A stretch of DNA of 64,000 bases from DAIOEK01 sp963828285 (lineage in GTDB: Bacteria; Chloroflexota; Anaerolineae; Anaerolineales; Anaerolineaceae), in the NCBI GenBank assembly GCA_963828285.1, contig CAWHEB010000005.1, forward strand, positions 124,001 through 188,000, given 5' to 3'. This document shows, piece after piece, positions 54,235 through 63,269 of the stretch. Position numbers and translations under genes: made by a program. The notes beneath the pieces were generated by a model that worked only from the letters and a program-made list of their open reading frames with translations, did not search any database and had not been told where the DNA came from. How positions within the stretch are numbered: position 1 is the first letter of the stretch; each line of letters begins with the position of its first letter.

Positions 54235-55650
54235 ATGTGGCAGAAGTTCATCATTCCCGGATCGATTGAAGAAGCGCTTGACCTGTTAGCTTCTTCAAAT
54301 GGTTCTGCGCGGATAGTTTCCGGATGCACCGATATCATTCTGGAACTGGAACGTGGTGCACGAAAAGGCGTTGAATCATTGATCGATATCTCCCGATTAC
54401 CCGGATTGGATCAAATTTCCATAGATAAAGGTGGAAAGATCCATCTGGGAGCAAATGTCACCCATAATCTTGTAGCCGGCTCTAAACTTTTATACCGTTC
54501 AGCGCTCCCTCTGGCACAGGCTGCCTGGCAGGTTGGTTCTCCTCAGATCCGGAATCGTGGGACAATCGCCGGGAATCTGGTCACCGCCTCTCCGGCCAAT
54601 GATACTATCACCCCTCTCATGGCTTTGAATGCAAATGTCATGTTGATTTCTAAACGTGGAAAACGGGAAGTCCCTCTGAGCGAATTTTATACTGGTGTAC
54701 GTAAGACGGTCATGGAAAAGGATGAGTTGCTTCTTGAGATCAATTTCGATGGCTTAAAAGATAATCAATTCGGCACCTTCACGAAATTCGCTTTACGCAA
54801 CGCACAGGCCATCTCTTTGATCAACCTCGCTATCGTTTTGGATGTTTCACAAGAAGCGATTTCAAAGGCAAGTATCACACTTGGCGCCGTTGCTCCGACC
54901 ATCGTCCACGCAAAGGAAGCAGAAGAATTTCTGGTTGGCAGGAATTTTGATCTTGATTTATTGAAAAGTGAAGTTGGGATCCTGGTAAAGAAATCAGCTA
55001 AACCGATCGATGATATCCGCAGTGGAGCAGATTATCGTGCTGAGATGGTGAAGGTCATGTTCCTGAGGGCTTTGAAATCGTTGATCGACGGGGAGGCAGG
55101 GAAAGAGCTACCTGAAAATCCGGTCTTGTTGATCAGCGAACCAAAATATAAAGATTTTTCCGCAGGGAAGGCATTCAATTATCCTCAGGATAAGATCCGC
55201 ACCCGAATCAATGGTCAGGTTCATGAATTCGAAACAGGATCCGAAAAAACCCTCCTGCGCTTTCTACGTGAAGAGGCGGGCATGGTTGGGGTCAAAGAAG
55301 GTTGTGCAGAAGGCGAATGTGGTGCCTGCACTGTTTTCCTGGACGGTGAAGCTGTAATGGCTTGCCTGGTTCCAGCGGGAAGAGCACATGGTGCTGATAT
55401 TGTCACTATTGAAGGATTGAGCACTCCCGAGAGATTGCATCCCGTTCAACAGGCATTTATCGATGAAGGCGCTGTACAATGTGGATACTGCACACCCGGC
55501 TTTGTGATGTCTGCGGTTAAACTGCTTGAGGAGGTCGACCACCCAACCCGCAGTCAGATCAAGGAATCGATTACCGGGAACTTGTGCAGGTGTACCGGGT
55601 ACTACAATATTATTAACGCCATAGAGAAAGCAAGTGAGGCGGTCAAATGA
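54235..55650 (+). CDS. Molybdenum hydroxylase, fused FAD and 2Fe-2S subunits (third set)
   Basis: A 471-residue protein with an FAD subunit (about 1-290, motifs RIVSGCTDIILELE and TIAGNLVTASPANDT) joined to a 2Fe-2S subunit (about 320-471). The Fe-S cysteines are in GCAEGECGACTVFLDGE, VQCGYCTPGF and NLCRCTGYYNI. The order FAD then Fe-S differs from the two other sets, where Fe-S is fused to the molybdenum part. GGAGG precedes the ATG. It overlaps the next membrane-protein gene by four bases (ATGA). Confidence 0.93.
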   Translation: MWQKFIIPGSIEEALDLLASSNGSARIVSGCTDIILELERGARKGVESLIDISRLPGLDQISIDKGGKIHLGANVTHNLVAGSKLLYRSALPLAQAAWQVGSPQIRNRGTIAGNLVTASPANDTITPLMALNANVMLISKRGKREVPLSEFYTGVRKTVMEKDELLLEINFDGLKDNQFGTFTKFALRNAQAISLINLAIVLDVSQEAISKASITLGAVAPTIVHAKEAEEFLVGRNFDLDLLKSEVGILVKKSAKPIDDIRSGADYRAEMVKVMFLRALKSLIDGEAGKELPENPVLLISEPKYKDFSAGKAFNYPQDKIRTRINGQVHEFETGSEKTLLRFLREEAGMVGVKEGCAEGECGACTVFLDGEAVMACLVPAGRAHGADIVTIEGLSTPERLHPVQQAFIDEGAVQCGYCTPGFVMSAVKLLEEVDHPTRSQIKESITGNLCRCTGYYNIINAIEKASEAVK

Positions 55651-56045
55651 ACAAAAATAATTATTTCGATAAACGCAGTCCGGCTAATCAGGAACAGCAA
55701 GTCCATCCCGTTTGGCGCGGAATCGGGCTGATCCTGATGGTTTTTATTCCCGTCTTATCCTTCTTGGCTTCATCGGTCATCCTGGATCTGAACAATCAAT
55801 ATGGTTGGTTCATGATCCCTTCAGAATTGTTCTTAGGAAACCAACCAAAGCTGACCTTTTACTTATCCAAAGTGGGAATATTCATCAGCGATCAACTCAT
55901 TCTGGCTAAATTGGCTCTCACAGCAGCAGTCAGCTTTGTTGTCTATGCTGTATTTACTTTGATCACGTTCTTAATGAATCGAATGTTCGGACCTCCTCGT
56001 TACCAGGTTCCTGATGTACCCCCGCTGAGACGCCGATCTAGATAG
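55647..56045 (+). CDS. Small two-helix membrane protein inside the hydroxylase operon
   Basis: An unrecognised 132-residue protein. A polar N terminus is followed by a membrane helix (about 25-48), an outside loop with SELFLGNQPKLTFYL, a second helix (about 86-110) and a basic Pro/Arg tail (VPPLRRRSR). It is translationally coupled to the FAD/Fe-S gene (ATGA overlap) and lies 42 bases before the molybdenum subunit gene. It may anchor the complex to the membrane or be unrelated. Confidence 0.65.
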   Translation: MNKNNYFDKRSPANQEQQVHPVWRGIGLILMVFIPVLSFLASSVILDLNNQYGWFMIPSELFLGNQPKLTFYLSKVGIFISDQLILAKLALTAAVSFVVYAVFTLITFLMNRMFGPPRYQVPDVPPLRRRSR

Positions 56046-56086
56046 CTTTAACTCATCGATTTTCCGTTTACTGATATGAGGGATGA

Positions 56087-58306
56087 ATGAAATATGTTGG
56101 TCAATCTACCATTCGGCAAGATGCCAGGGATAAAGTAACCGGCAAAGCACAATATCCCGGTGATATTAATATGCCGGGACAGGCATACATGAAAGTGCTG
56201 TTCGCCCGGAGACCACATGCCATTATCAAATCTATCGATACTACTCCCGCGGAGAAAATCCCGGGTGTGCTGGCAGTCTATACCGCGAAAGATGTTCCCG
56301 TAAACGAATACGGACTGATCAACGCGGATCAACCTGTTCTGTGCGGACCCGGTTCATCCAAACCGTTTGCCGATCATGTCCGTTTTATTGGTGATCAAGT
56401 TGCCCTCGTGATTGCGGATAACGAAGAAATTGCTACTGAGGCTGTTGCTGCGATCAAAGTTGTGTATGAAGATCTCCCGATTGTTTCAACCCTTACTGAG
56501 GCTATGAAAGAAGGAGCAGTCTTGCTCCATCCCGAGCGGGATTCGAATGTCTTCTGCCGATATCGTATCCGCAACGGTAATGTGGACGAAGCCTTCCGCA
56601 AAGCGGACGTGATCGTAGAAGGAACATATAATACCCCTGCTCAGGAGCATGCCTATCTGCAACCTGAAGCTGGAGTTAGTTTCGTGGACGGGGAAGGCAG
56701 GATTACAGTTCTCGTCGGTGGGCAGTGGACCCATGAAGATCAGGAGCAGATCGCCCATTCATTAAATCTGCCTCTGGATCAGATCCGTGTAATTTATCCG
56801 GCAATCGGTGGAGCATTTGGTGGACGTGAAGATATGTCTGTCCAGATCATCCTGGCTCTGGCAGCCTGGCGCCTCCATCAAAAAGGAATCAATCGCCCGG
56901 TCAAGATCATCTGGTCTCGTGAAGAATCGATGATCGGACATCACAAACGCCATCCATATACGCTCAAAGCACGTTGGGGAGCCACCAAAGACGGGAAGAT
57001 CATCGCCGCCGAAGTGGATGTGATCGCGGATGGTGGCGCGTATATCTACACCTCCACCAAAGTATTGGGCAACGCAACCTTGATGTGTACCGGTCCTTAC
57101 GATATTCCCAACGTCAAAGTGGACGCCTGCGCCGTTTACACCAATAATATTCCCAATGGGGCATTCCGCGGATTCGGTGGTCCACAAGGAGCTTTCGCCG
57201 CGGAAAGCCAGATCAACAAGATTGCGGAAAAACTGGGCATGGACCCGGTCGAGATACGTATGCGTAACCTGCTGAAGACAGGATCCAACCTGTCCGTCGG
57301 GACTCCGTTGCCCGGAAAAGTCAGCCTGGTCGAAGTTTCTGCAGAAGCTGCAAAACGGACTGATTGGAAGCAGGTAAATGGACTTTGGATACGTCCCCAG
57401 GGTAGAAGCTGGAAAGTCCCCGGAAAACCGCACCTTGTCAGAGGTATTGGTTTTGGTTGTTCCTTTAAAAATGTTGGTTTTTCTTTCGGAGCGCCTGAGC
57501 AATGCACCGCCAAAATCGAATTGAGAGGTGATACCGAAATCGAAGAAGCTATCCTGTACCATTCCGCCGCAGAAGTTGGACAGGGAGTTCATGGGATCCT
57601 CCGTCAGATGGCAGCCGAAGCATTGGACCTGCCGATTGAGAGAGTGAACCTGGTCGCATCCGATACACTTTACACAGCAAATTCAGGGTCAGTATCAGCC
57701 TCGAGAATGACCTTCATGTCCGGAAATTCCGTCCGGGGTGCAGCGCAGGCAGCACTTGAAAAGTGGAATGCTGAAGAACGTCCTGCCATCGCAACCTATC
57801 AATATAAACCTCCCAGAACAACTCCCTACGACCCCGAAACCGGCAAATCGGAACCCAATTTTGCATATGGGTATGTAGCCGAGGCGATCGAAGTGGAAGT
57901 GGATACTGAAACAGGGCAGATCAGATTGATCAACGTGACCTGCGCGGATGATGTTGGACAGGCGATCAATCCCAAACAGGTTCAGGGGCAGATAGAAGGT
58001 GCCGTCGTTCAAGCAGCAGGTTATGCCGTTCTTGAAAACTTCATTCAAAAAGATGGAAAGACATTAACCCCATCTTTATCCACCTACTTGATCCCAACTG
58101 TATTGGATATTCCTGATCAGGTGGATTCGATCATCCTCGAGTATCCTGCTGAAATTGGTCCCTGGGGAGCGCGTGGAATGGGTGAAATGCCATACCTGCC
58201 TTTCGCGGCGGTGGTCACAGCAGCGGTTCATGCTGCAACTGGCATCTGGTTCGATGAATTTCCATTGACCCCCGAAAGAGTTTTACGAGGATTAGGTAAA
58301 TTATAA
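56087..58306 (+). CDS. Molybdenum hydroxylase molybdopterin-binding subunit (third set)
   Basis: A 739-residue stand-alone molybdopterin subunit that partners the FAD/Fe-S protein at 54235. Motifs are AIGGAFGGREDMSVQ, GAFRGFGGPQGAF and, near the end, GPWGARGMGEMPYLP with the catalytic Glu. Length matches XdhA-type subunits (about 750). GGATGA precedes the ATG. It is followed by yqeB in about 27 bases, which supports a selenium-dependent hydroxylase. Confidence 0.94.
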   Translation: MKYVGQSTIRQDARDKVTGKAQYPGDINMPGQAYMKVLFARRPHAIIKSIDTTPAEKIPGVLAVYTAKDVPVNEYGLINADQPVLCGPGSSKPFADHVRFIGDQVALVIADNEEIATEAVAAIKVVYEDLPIVSTLTEAMKEGAVLLHPERDSNVFCRYRIRNGNVDEAFRKADVIVEGTYNTPAQEHAYLQPEAGVSFVDGEGRITVLVGGQWTHEDQEQIAHSLNLPLDQIRVIYPAIGGAFGGREDMSVQIILALAAWRLHQKGINRPVKIIWSREESMIGHHKRHPYTLKARWGATKDGKIIAAEVDVIADGGAYIYTSTKVLGNATLMCTGPYDIPNVKVDACAVYTNNIPNGAFRGFGGPQGAFAAESQINKIAEKLGMDPVEIRMRNLLKTGSNLSVGTPLPGKVSLVEVSAEAAKRTDWKQVNGLWIRPQGRSWKVPGKPHLVRGIGFGCSFKNVGFSFGAPEQCTAKIELRGDTEIEEAILYHSAAEVGQGVHGILRQMAAEALDLPIERVNLVASDTLYTANSGSVSASRMTFMSGNSVRGAAQAALEKWNAEERPAIATYQYKPPRTTPYDPETGKSEPNFAYGYVAEAIEVEVDTETGQIRLINVTCADDVGQAINPKQVQGQIEGAVVQAAGYAVLENFIQKDGKTLTPSLSTYLIPTVLDIPDQVDSIILEYPAEIGPWGARGMGEMPYLPFAAVVTAAVHAATGIWFDEFPLTPERVLRGLGKL

Positions 58307-58332
58307 ACTCACCGAATATACTTCCCATAGCA

Positions 58333-59130
58333 TTGATGCGAGGCGGCGGAGACCTGGGTAGTGGAGCCGCCCTCCGCTTGTTTAGAGCAGGAATTCCAGT
58401 TCTCATCTGTGAATTGCCCCAGCCTGTCTGCGTCAGGCGGTTGGTTTGCTTTTCGAATGCCATTTATCAAGGCACAGTGTCTATCGAAGGGATCAAGGGT
58501 CAACGATGCGACAACCCGGATCAAGCAGTTGCGATCAGCCAGTCTGGGATTGTCGCCGTTCTTGCTGACCCTGAAGTTGAGATCGGTATCAGGAATAATT
58601 TTGCTGCTTGGGTGGATGCCCGCATGATGAAGAGATCTCCAGAGATTGGCATGGGGAAATCTGATCTGGTCATCGGACTCGGCCCAGGGTTTATCGCCGG
58701 GCAGAATTGTGATGCGGTTGTGGAAACCAATCGGGGTAGCAGATTGGGGCGGGTCCTCTGGCAGGGGACTGTCGAAGCAGACACTGGAATACCGGAAAGT
58801 ATTCACCAGCATCAGTCTGACCGGGTCCTGCGGGCTCCCATCGATGGGACCATGAAGGAAATCATCGAACTGGGCAAGCATGTAAATGCGGGCGATGTTG
58901 TTGCAGAAGTGAGCGGTATCCCAATTCGGGCGAAATTTGATGGGATGATCCGGGGTCTGTTGAAAAGCGGATTGATGGTGTACAAGGGAATGAAGGTCGG
59001 CGACATTGATCCGCGGGACGATGAGCAGTTGTGTCGTCTAGTATCGGATAAAGCATTATCTGTTGGTGGTGGAGTCCTCGAAGCAGTCCTAAGCCGGGAA
59101 GAGATCCGCCGTAAATTCTTCTGCTCATAA
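58333..59130 (+). CDS. yqeB: YqeB, selenium-dependent molybdenum hydroxylase accessory protein
   Basis: A 265-residue protein of the YqeB/EF2563 family, a marker of selenium-dependent molybdenum hydroxylases, presumed to help place a labile selenium at the molybdenum centre. The N-terminal Rossmann-like segment LMRGGGDLGSGAALRLFRAG and LVIGLGPGFIAGQNCDAVVE are family features. The C-terminal part carries GTMKEIIELGKHVNAGDVV, biotinyl/lipoyl-like. The start is uncertain: TTG 58333 or ATG 58336 leave the first strand short, and no ATG lies upstream. Translation may begin at a rare codon, for example ATA 58318. Confidence 0.85.
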   Translation: MMRGGGDLGSGAALRLFRAGIPVLICELPQPVCVRRLVCFSNAIYQGTVSIEGIKGQRCDNPDQAVAISQSGIVAVLADPEVEIGIRNNFAAWVDARMMKRSPEIGMGKSDLVIGLGPGFIAGQNCDAVVETNRGSRLGRVLWQGTVEADTGIPESIHQHQSDRVLRAPIDGTMKEIIELGKHVNAGDVVAEVSGIPIRAKFDGMIRGLLKSGLMVYKGMKVGDIDPRDDEQLCRLVSDKALSVGGGVLEAVLSREEIRRKFFCS

Positions 59131-59133
59131 CCA

Positions 59134-60477
59134 ATGATCAATCTGGCAGAAATTCTTAGAATTCAAAGACCGTCAACGATAAGTGTGGTCGGCGCGGGCG
59201 GAAAGACCTCAACAATCTACCGTATGGCGCAGTCCCTCGGTAAAAGGGTGATTGTAACCACAACCACCCATATCAGCGTGGACCAGGTTAACCGGTATCC
59301 GTTTCATACCACATATAATTCCGATCAAGATCTCGAAAACATTACCAAAAACTTTCAATCTGGCATTGTTTGTGTGGCTGGTCCATCATCGGATGGTCAC
59401 CGGATGAGCAGTATCACCGGTAAGAAACTGGATTCGCTCAAGGAATTGGTTTACCATGAGGATGGAATTTTGTTGATTGAAGCTGATGGTTCCAAGATGC
59501 TGCCGTTGAAAGCGCCTGCAGAATATGAACCACAAATACCTGACTGGTGTGAAAGGGTGATCGTGTGTGTCGGCATGAGTGGAATTGGCTCGGAGTTGAG
59601 CGATCAAACTGTGCATCGTGCGGAGTTATTTTCCAAACTGAGTGAAATGAAAGTGGGCGAAAAGGTCACACCTGAATCGGTCGCCAGAGTCCTCACGCAC
59701 CCACAAGGCGGTAGAAAAGGAATCCCTTCTGGCAGCCAGGTCAGCCTGATCCTGAATCAAGCGGATGGACCAACTGAGCAGGCTAATGCAATGCGCATAG
59801 TCAAGTTGCTGAAGAAAGAAGATTTTAATCAGGTATTGATCACTAGCTTGGATGCCCAGTTCGACGAACCCAGAGTATATGCACGATATGAAAAAACGGC
59901 GGGTATTCTTTTAGCTGCCGGAGATGCATCCCGCTTTGGAACACCCAAACAGATCCTCCCTGTCCATGGAAAGCCGATGGTGCGGCACATTGCCGAAGAG
60001 GCAATATCTGCAGGATTGGATCCATTGATTGTGGTGATCGGTGCTTATTCTGATCAGGTCAAGGAGGCATTGGCAGGTCTATCGGTTGTGTTTTGCGATA
60101 ACCCGAATTGGAAAGAAGGTCAGAGTACCTCGATCAAAACTGGATTGGCCAAAATCCCTGCGATTTGTGGAGGGGCGGTATTCCTGCTCGCAGATCAACC
60201 ATTCCTTACTGAAAGATTGATCACGGCATTGCTTGAGACTGTCCGAATGAAATTTGTCCCTGTAATCGCCCCGATGGTGGATGGGCAAAGGGCAAATCCG
60301 GTTTATTTTGATAGGATGACTTTTCCTGATTTGGAAAAGATCAGCGGAGACACCGGTGGCAGGGCGATTTTTTCAAAATTTCCGCCTGAGTATTTTGATT
60401 GGCATGATGCGTCTGTGCTGGTTGACATCGATCGGATCTCCGATTACGAAACATATCAAAGGATCGTTAATGAATAA
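59134..60477 (+). CDS. yqeC-mocA: YqeC-MocA fusion (selenium-dependent hydroxylase accessory and nucleotidyltransferase)
   Basis: A 447-residue fusion. Residues 1 to about 250 are YqeC, with a P-loop-like VVGAGGKTSTIYRMA and IEADGSKMLPLKAP. From about 255 there is a MobA/MocA-type nucleotidyltransferase: GILLAAGDASRFGTPKQILPV, LADQPFL and FDRMTFPDL. MocA/YgfJ enzymes make molybdopterin cytosine dinucleotide or are markers of the selenium-dependent system. YqeC and YgfJ are usually separate genes. The start is 3 bases after yqeB. It overlaps the next gene by eight bases. Confidence 0.9.
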   Translation: MINLAEILRIQRPSTISVVGAGGKTSTIYRMAQSLGKRVIVTTTTHISVDQVNRYPFHTTYNSDQDLENITKNFQSGIVCVAGPSSDGHRMSSITGKKLDSLKELVYHEDGILLIEADGSKMLPLKAPAEYEPQIPDWCERVIVCVGMSGIGSELSDQTVHRAELFSKLSEMKVGEKVTPESVARVLTHPQGGRKGIPSGSQVSLILNQADGPTEQANAMRIVKLLKKEDFNQVLITSLDAQFDEPRVYARYEKTAGILLAAGDASRFGTPKQILPVHGKPMVRHIAEEAISAGLDPLIVVIGAYSDQVKEALAGLSVVFCDNPNWKEGQSTSIKTGLAKIPAICGGAVFLLADQPFLTERLITALLETVRMKFVPVIAPMVDGQRANPVYFDRMTFPDLEKISGDTGGRAIFSKFPPEYFDWHDASVLVDIDRISDYETYQRIVNE

Positions 60478-61090
60478 TGATCTACGAATTGGGGCGGTCA
60501 TCCTGGGGGCAGGGTTGTCCACCCGTATGGGTAAACCCAAGCTATTATTACCCTGGGGACAATCTACGGTGATTGGTACAATTATTGATTCTCTCAAAAC
60601 AGCCGGTATGCAAACGATCGTATTGGTTAGCGGAGCCAGCCATCAATTGTTGGTGGATCAGCTCAAACAGGAAAGTATAACGATCTCATTCAATCCGCTT
60701 TTCGAAAATGAAAATATGCTGGATTCGCTCAGGATCGGGCTGGATGTCTTACGTGAAAGCGGTCTGAATTCATGTCTGTTGGTATTGGGTGACCAACCTC
60801 AGATCAAACCTGATGTGATCAAAAAAGTGATAAATACTGCCGCCGAATTCCCTGAGAACCTCATCATTCCCAGTTTCCAGATGCGCCGCGGACATCCCTG
60901 GGTAATTCCGGCCAGGTATTGGGCTGAACTGAAGAGTATGCCTGACTCGCAAATCATGCGTGATTTTATCAACTCCAAGCAGAATGAGATCCGCTACGTG
61001 GATATTGATTCTTCCAGTATTCTTGCAGATATGGACACACCAGAAGATTACGAGCGCGAGAAGCCAAAAGATACCGGAAAACAGGTATAA
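60470..61090 (+). CDS. Second MobA/MocA-like molybdenum cofactor nucleotidyltransferase
   Basis: A 206-residue GT-A-fold nucleotidyltransferase: AVILGAGLSTRMGKPKLLLPWG near the start, LVLGDQPQIKPDVI for the metal site and MRRGHPWVIPARYW, which is typical of MocA (CTP-using) enzymes. The frame opens upstream, but the ATG at 60470 fits the family and overlaps the previous stop. Together with the fused copy it gives two paralogous transferases, perhaps one for cytosine dinucleotide and one for the selenium system. Last gene of the 24-kb cluster. Confidence 0.9.
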   Translation: MNNDLRIGAVILGAGLSTRMGKPKLLLPWGQSTVIGTIIDSLKTAGMQTIVLVSGASHQLLVDQLKQESITISFNPLFENENMLDSLRIGLDVLRESGLNSCLLVLGDQPQIKPDVIKKVINTAAEFPENLIIPSFQMRRGHPWVIPARYWAELKSMPDSQIMRDFINSKQNEIRYVDIDSSSILADMDTPEDYEREKPKDTGKQV

Positions 61091-61091
61091 T
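61086..61091 (+). promoter_or_regulatory. Putative -10 box for glmS
   Basis: TATAAT overlapping the stop of the preceding gene, about 60 bases before the ribozyme. No good -35 is seen, so this is tentative. Confidence 0.4.
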
Positions 61092-61147
61092 AGGTGCAAC
61101 TTTATCACTGGGAGGTGTACATAAGCAGATAATAGAGTAGGAATTGT

Positions 61148-61350
61148 TGGATAGCGCATGGCCGGGCAGTCAGGGGATAGATCTGCCTGGTGACGAGGAA
61201 GAGGGTTCTCCTTCGCAAGAGGGAGTTAACCGGCGAACCGGGAAAATCGAAAGATCAGCGGATGCCCTCTGGAGAAAACTCCACCAACAAATAAAAAGAA
61301 TTGAATCAAGCACTGCCTGTGGATAATGGTTCTGCAGGAAACTGGGAGCA
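61148..61350 (+). ncRNA. glmS ribozyme (GlcN6P-responsive self-cleaving RNA)
   Basis: A self-cleaving riboswitch lying before glmS. Expected cleavage is between A61153 and G61154 in ATAGCGC. P2 pairs CCGGGCAG (61162-61169) with CTGCCTGG (61183-61190). The conserved GACGAGG is at 61192-61198, and AGCGGATGCC is at 61257-61266. GAGGG (61201-61205) pairs with CCCTC (61265-61269). A P3-like TGGAG/CTCCA hairpin is at 61270-61283. An A-rich linker and a further stem (CCTG/CAGG around 61316-61337) follow. Excess glucosamine-6-phosphate would trigger cleavage and lower GlmS. The 3' limit is approximate. Confidence 0.88.
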
Positions 61351-61422
61351 TACCATTTTATCCAGCAACGCTGGGAATGATGTGGTTCCGGATGATTACC
61401 TAAAGTAGTCGGAGGATTTAAC

Positions 61423-63264
61423 ATGTGTGGAATTGTAGGTTACATCGGTGATCAGGAAGCATCAGGGATCATCTTAAATGGATTGAGAAAATTAGAATAC
61501 CGTGGATATGATTCCGCGGGGATTGCTGTGTTCAATAAAGGGAAAATTGAGGTTCGCCGGGATGCGGGGAAATTGAACCGTCTGGCGACATTACTCGATG
61601 CGCAGCCTCTGACTGGAAAGCTTGGCATCGGACACACCCGCTGGGCTACCCACGGCATGCCGACCGCCCACAATGCGCATCCGCACACCAGCAGTGATGG
61701 CAGCGTCGTGTTGGTGCACAACGGTATTGTGGAAAACTATCAGGAACTTCGCCAGGAACTGATCAAACAGGGTGTCAAATTCAAGAGTGAGACGGATACT
61801 GAGACGATCGTGCAATTGATCGCACAATATCTCAACGGCGGCTGCAGCCTGGAAGAATCTGTACGGACCACGCTGCGTAGATTGAAAGGTGCTCATGGCG
61901 TAGTAGTAATATCAACCAAAGAGCCGGACAAGATCATCGCGGCCAGATTGGGAAACGCCGGCGGTGTGGTGATTGGCCTGGGTGACAAGGAAAATTACGT
62001 TGCATCAGATATTCCAGCAATCCTGGAACATACCCGCCGCATGGTTTTTCTCGAGAATCGTCAGATGGCTATTGTGTCCAAGTCCGGATTAACCTTGAAA
62101 ACCCTTGAAGGGGCGGAGATCTCATACCAAACCCATTCGATCAGTTGGGATCCGGTAGCTGCTGAAAAAGGGGAATACCGCCACTTCATGCAAAAAGAAA
62201 TTCATGAACAGGTCCGGGCATTAACCGATACATTGGCTGGCAGAGTGGATTTTGAACACGGACATATTGAACTGCCCGAACTAAATCTAACTCCCCAGCT
62301 TGCAAAACGAATTAAGAAAATTGTCATCACCGCCTGCGGAACGGCATCCCATGCCGGTATGGTCGGAAAAACGATGATAGAGCATATCGCCCGCGTTCCG
62401 GTTGAGATGCAGATAGCTTCCGAATTCCGCTATTCTGACCCGATCATTGATAAGGATACCGTGGTCCTGGCGATCAGCCAATCCGGTGAGACAGCCGACA
62501 CACTGGCAGCAATGGAAGAAGGTCGTAAAAAAGGGGCAACCATCTGGTCAATCGTGAATGCGATCGGATCGCAAGCGATGCGCGTAGCCAATGGATACAT
62601 CGGCATGCAATCCGGTCCGGAGATTGGGGTTGCCTCGACTAAAGCTTTCACTGCCCCCATGGTCGACCTGTATATGCTTGCAGTGTTGTTGGCAGACATG
62701 CGCGGTACGCTGACCGCCGAATTGAAGCAAAAATTGGTGGATGACCTGCGGTTGATCCCCGAGAAGGCTGGTATTTGTCTCGAAAGGGAAGATGCAATTC
62801 TACCGATTGCGTCAATGATGAAAGATGCCCGTAGTGTTTTTTACCTGGGACGCGGCATCAATATGCCTATTGCTTTCGAAGGTGCATTGAAGTTGAAAGA
62901 AATTTCCTATATCCACGCCGAAGGGTATGCCGCCGGCGAGATGAAACATGGTCCCATCGCATTAATCGACCGTGAAATGCCGGTCGTAGCCATCGCTCCA
63001 CAGGATCCCTGGCATGATAAGATGGTCAGCCAGATCCAGCAGGTGAAATCACGCGGTGGCAGGATCGTTGTTGTGGCAACAGATGGGGATGAAAGAACTG
63101 CTTCTGAAGCGGAGCATGTAATGTTTATCCCTGAGATCCCCTGGTTATTGAGCCCGGTTATCACCGTGCTGCCTTTGCAAATGCTGGCGTATCATATCGC
63201 CACCCTGCGCGGGTTGGATGTCGATCAACCCAGGAACCTGGCGAAAAGCGTAACAGTGGAATAA
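61423..63264 (+). CDS. glmS: Glutamine-fructose-6-phosphate aminotransferase (isomerizing)
   Basis: The 613-residue enzyme that makes glucosamine-6-phosphate from fructose-6-phosphate and glutamine for cell wall precursors. The N-terminal nucleophile is Cys2 (MCGIVGYIGD), with HTRWATHG and VHNGIVENYQEL in the glutaminase domain. Two SIS domains follow, with ACGTASHAG, SQSGETADT, and a C-terminal LAKSVTVE ending. GGAGG precedes the ATG. The glmS ribozyme lies in its leader. Confidence 0.97.
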   Translation: MCGIVGYIGDQEASGIILNGLRKLEYRGYDSAGIAVFNKGKIEVRRDAGKLNRLATLLDAQPLTGKLGIGHTRWATHGMPTAHNAHPHTSSDGSVVLVHNGIVENYQELRQELIKQGVKFKSETDTETIVQLIAQYLNGGCSLEESVRTTLRRLKGAHGVVVISTKEPDKIIAARLGNAGGVVIGLGDKENYVASDIPAILEHTRRMVFLENRQMAIVSKSGLTLKTLEGAEISYQTHSISWDPVAAEKGEYRHFMQKEIHEQVRALTDTLAGRVDFEHGHIELPELNLTPQLAKRIKKIVITACGTASHAGMVGKTMIEHIARVPVEMQIASEFRYSDPIIDKDTVVLAISQSGETADTLAAMEEGRKKGATIWSIVNAIGSQAMRVANGYIGMQSGPEIGVASTKAFTAPMVDLYMLAVLLADMRGTLTAELKQKLVDDLRLIPEKAGICLEREDAILPIASMMKDARSVFYLGRGINMPIAFEGALKLKEISYIHAEGYAAGEMKHGPIALIDREMPVVAIAPQDPWHDKMVSQIQQVKSRGGRIVVVATDGDERTASEAEHVMFIPEIPWLLSPVITVLPLQMLAYHIATLRGLDVDQPRNLAKSVTVE

Positions 63265-63269
63265 TAGGA

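Noticed and set aside
56762..57592. Open frame of 276 codons on the minus strand inside the third molybdenum subunit gene
   Set aside because: It is antisense to a clearly conserved gene, has no ribosome site or recognisable domain, and is a codon-bias shadow.
61144..61326. 60-codon frame before glmS
   Set aside because: It coincides with the glmS ribozyme core and has no ribosome site.
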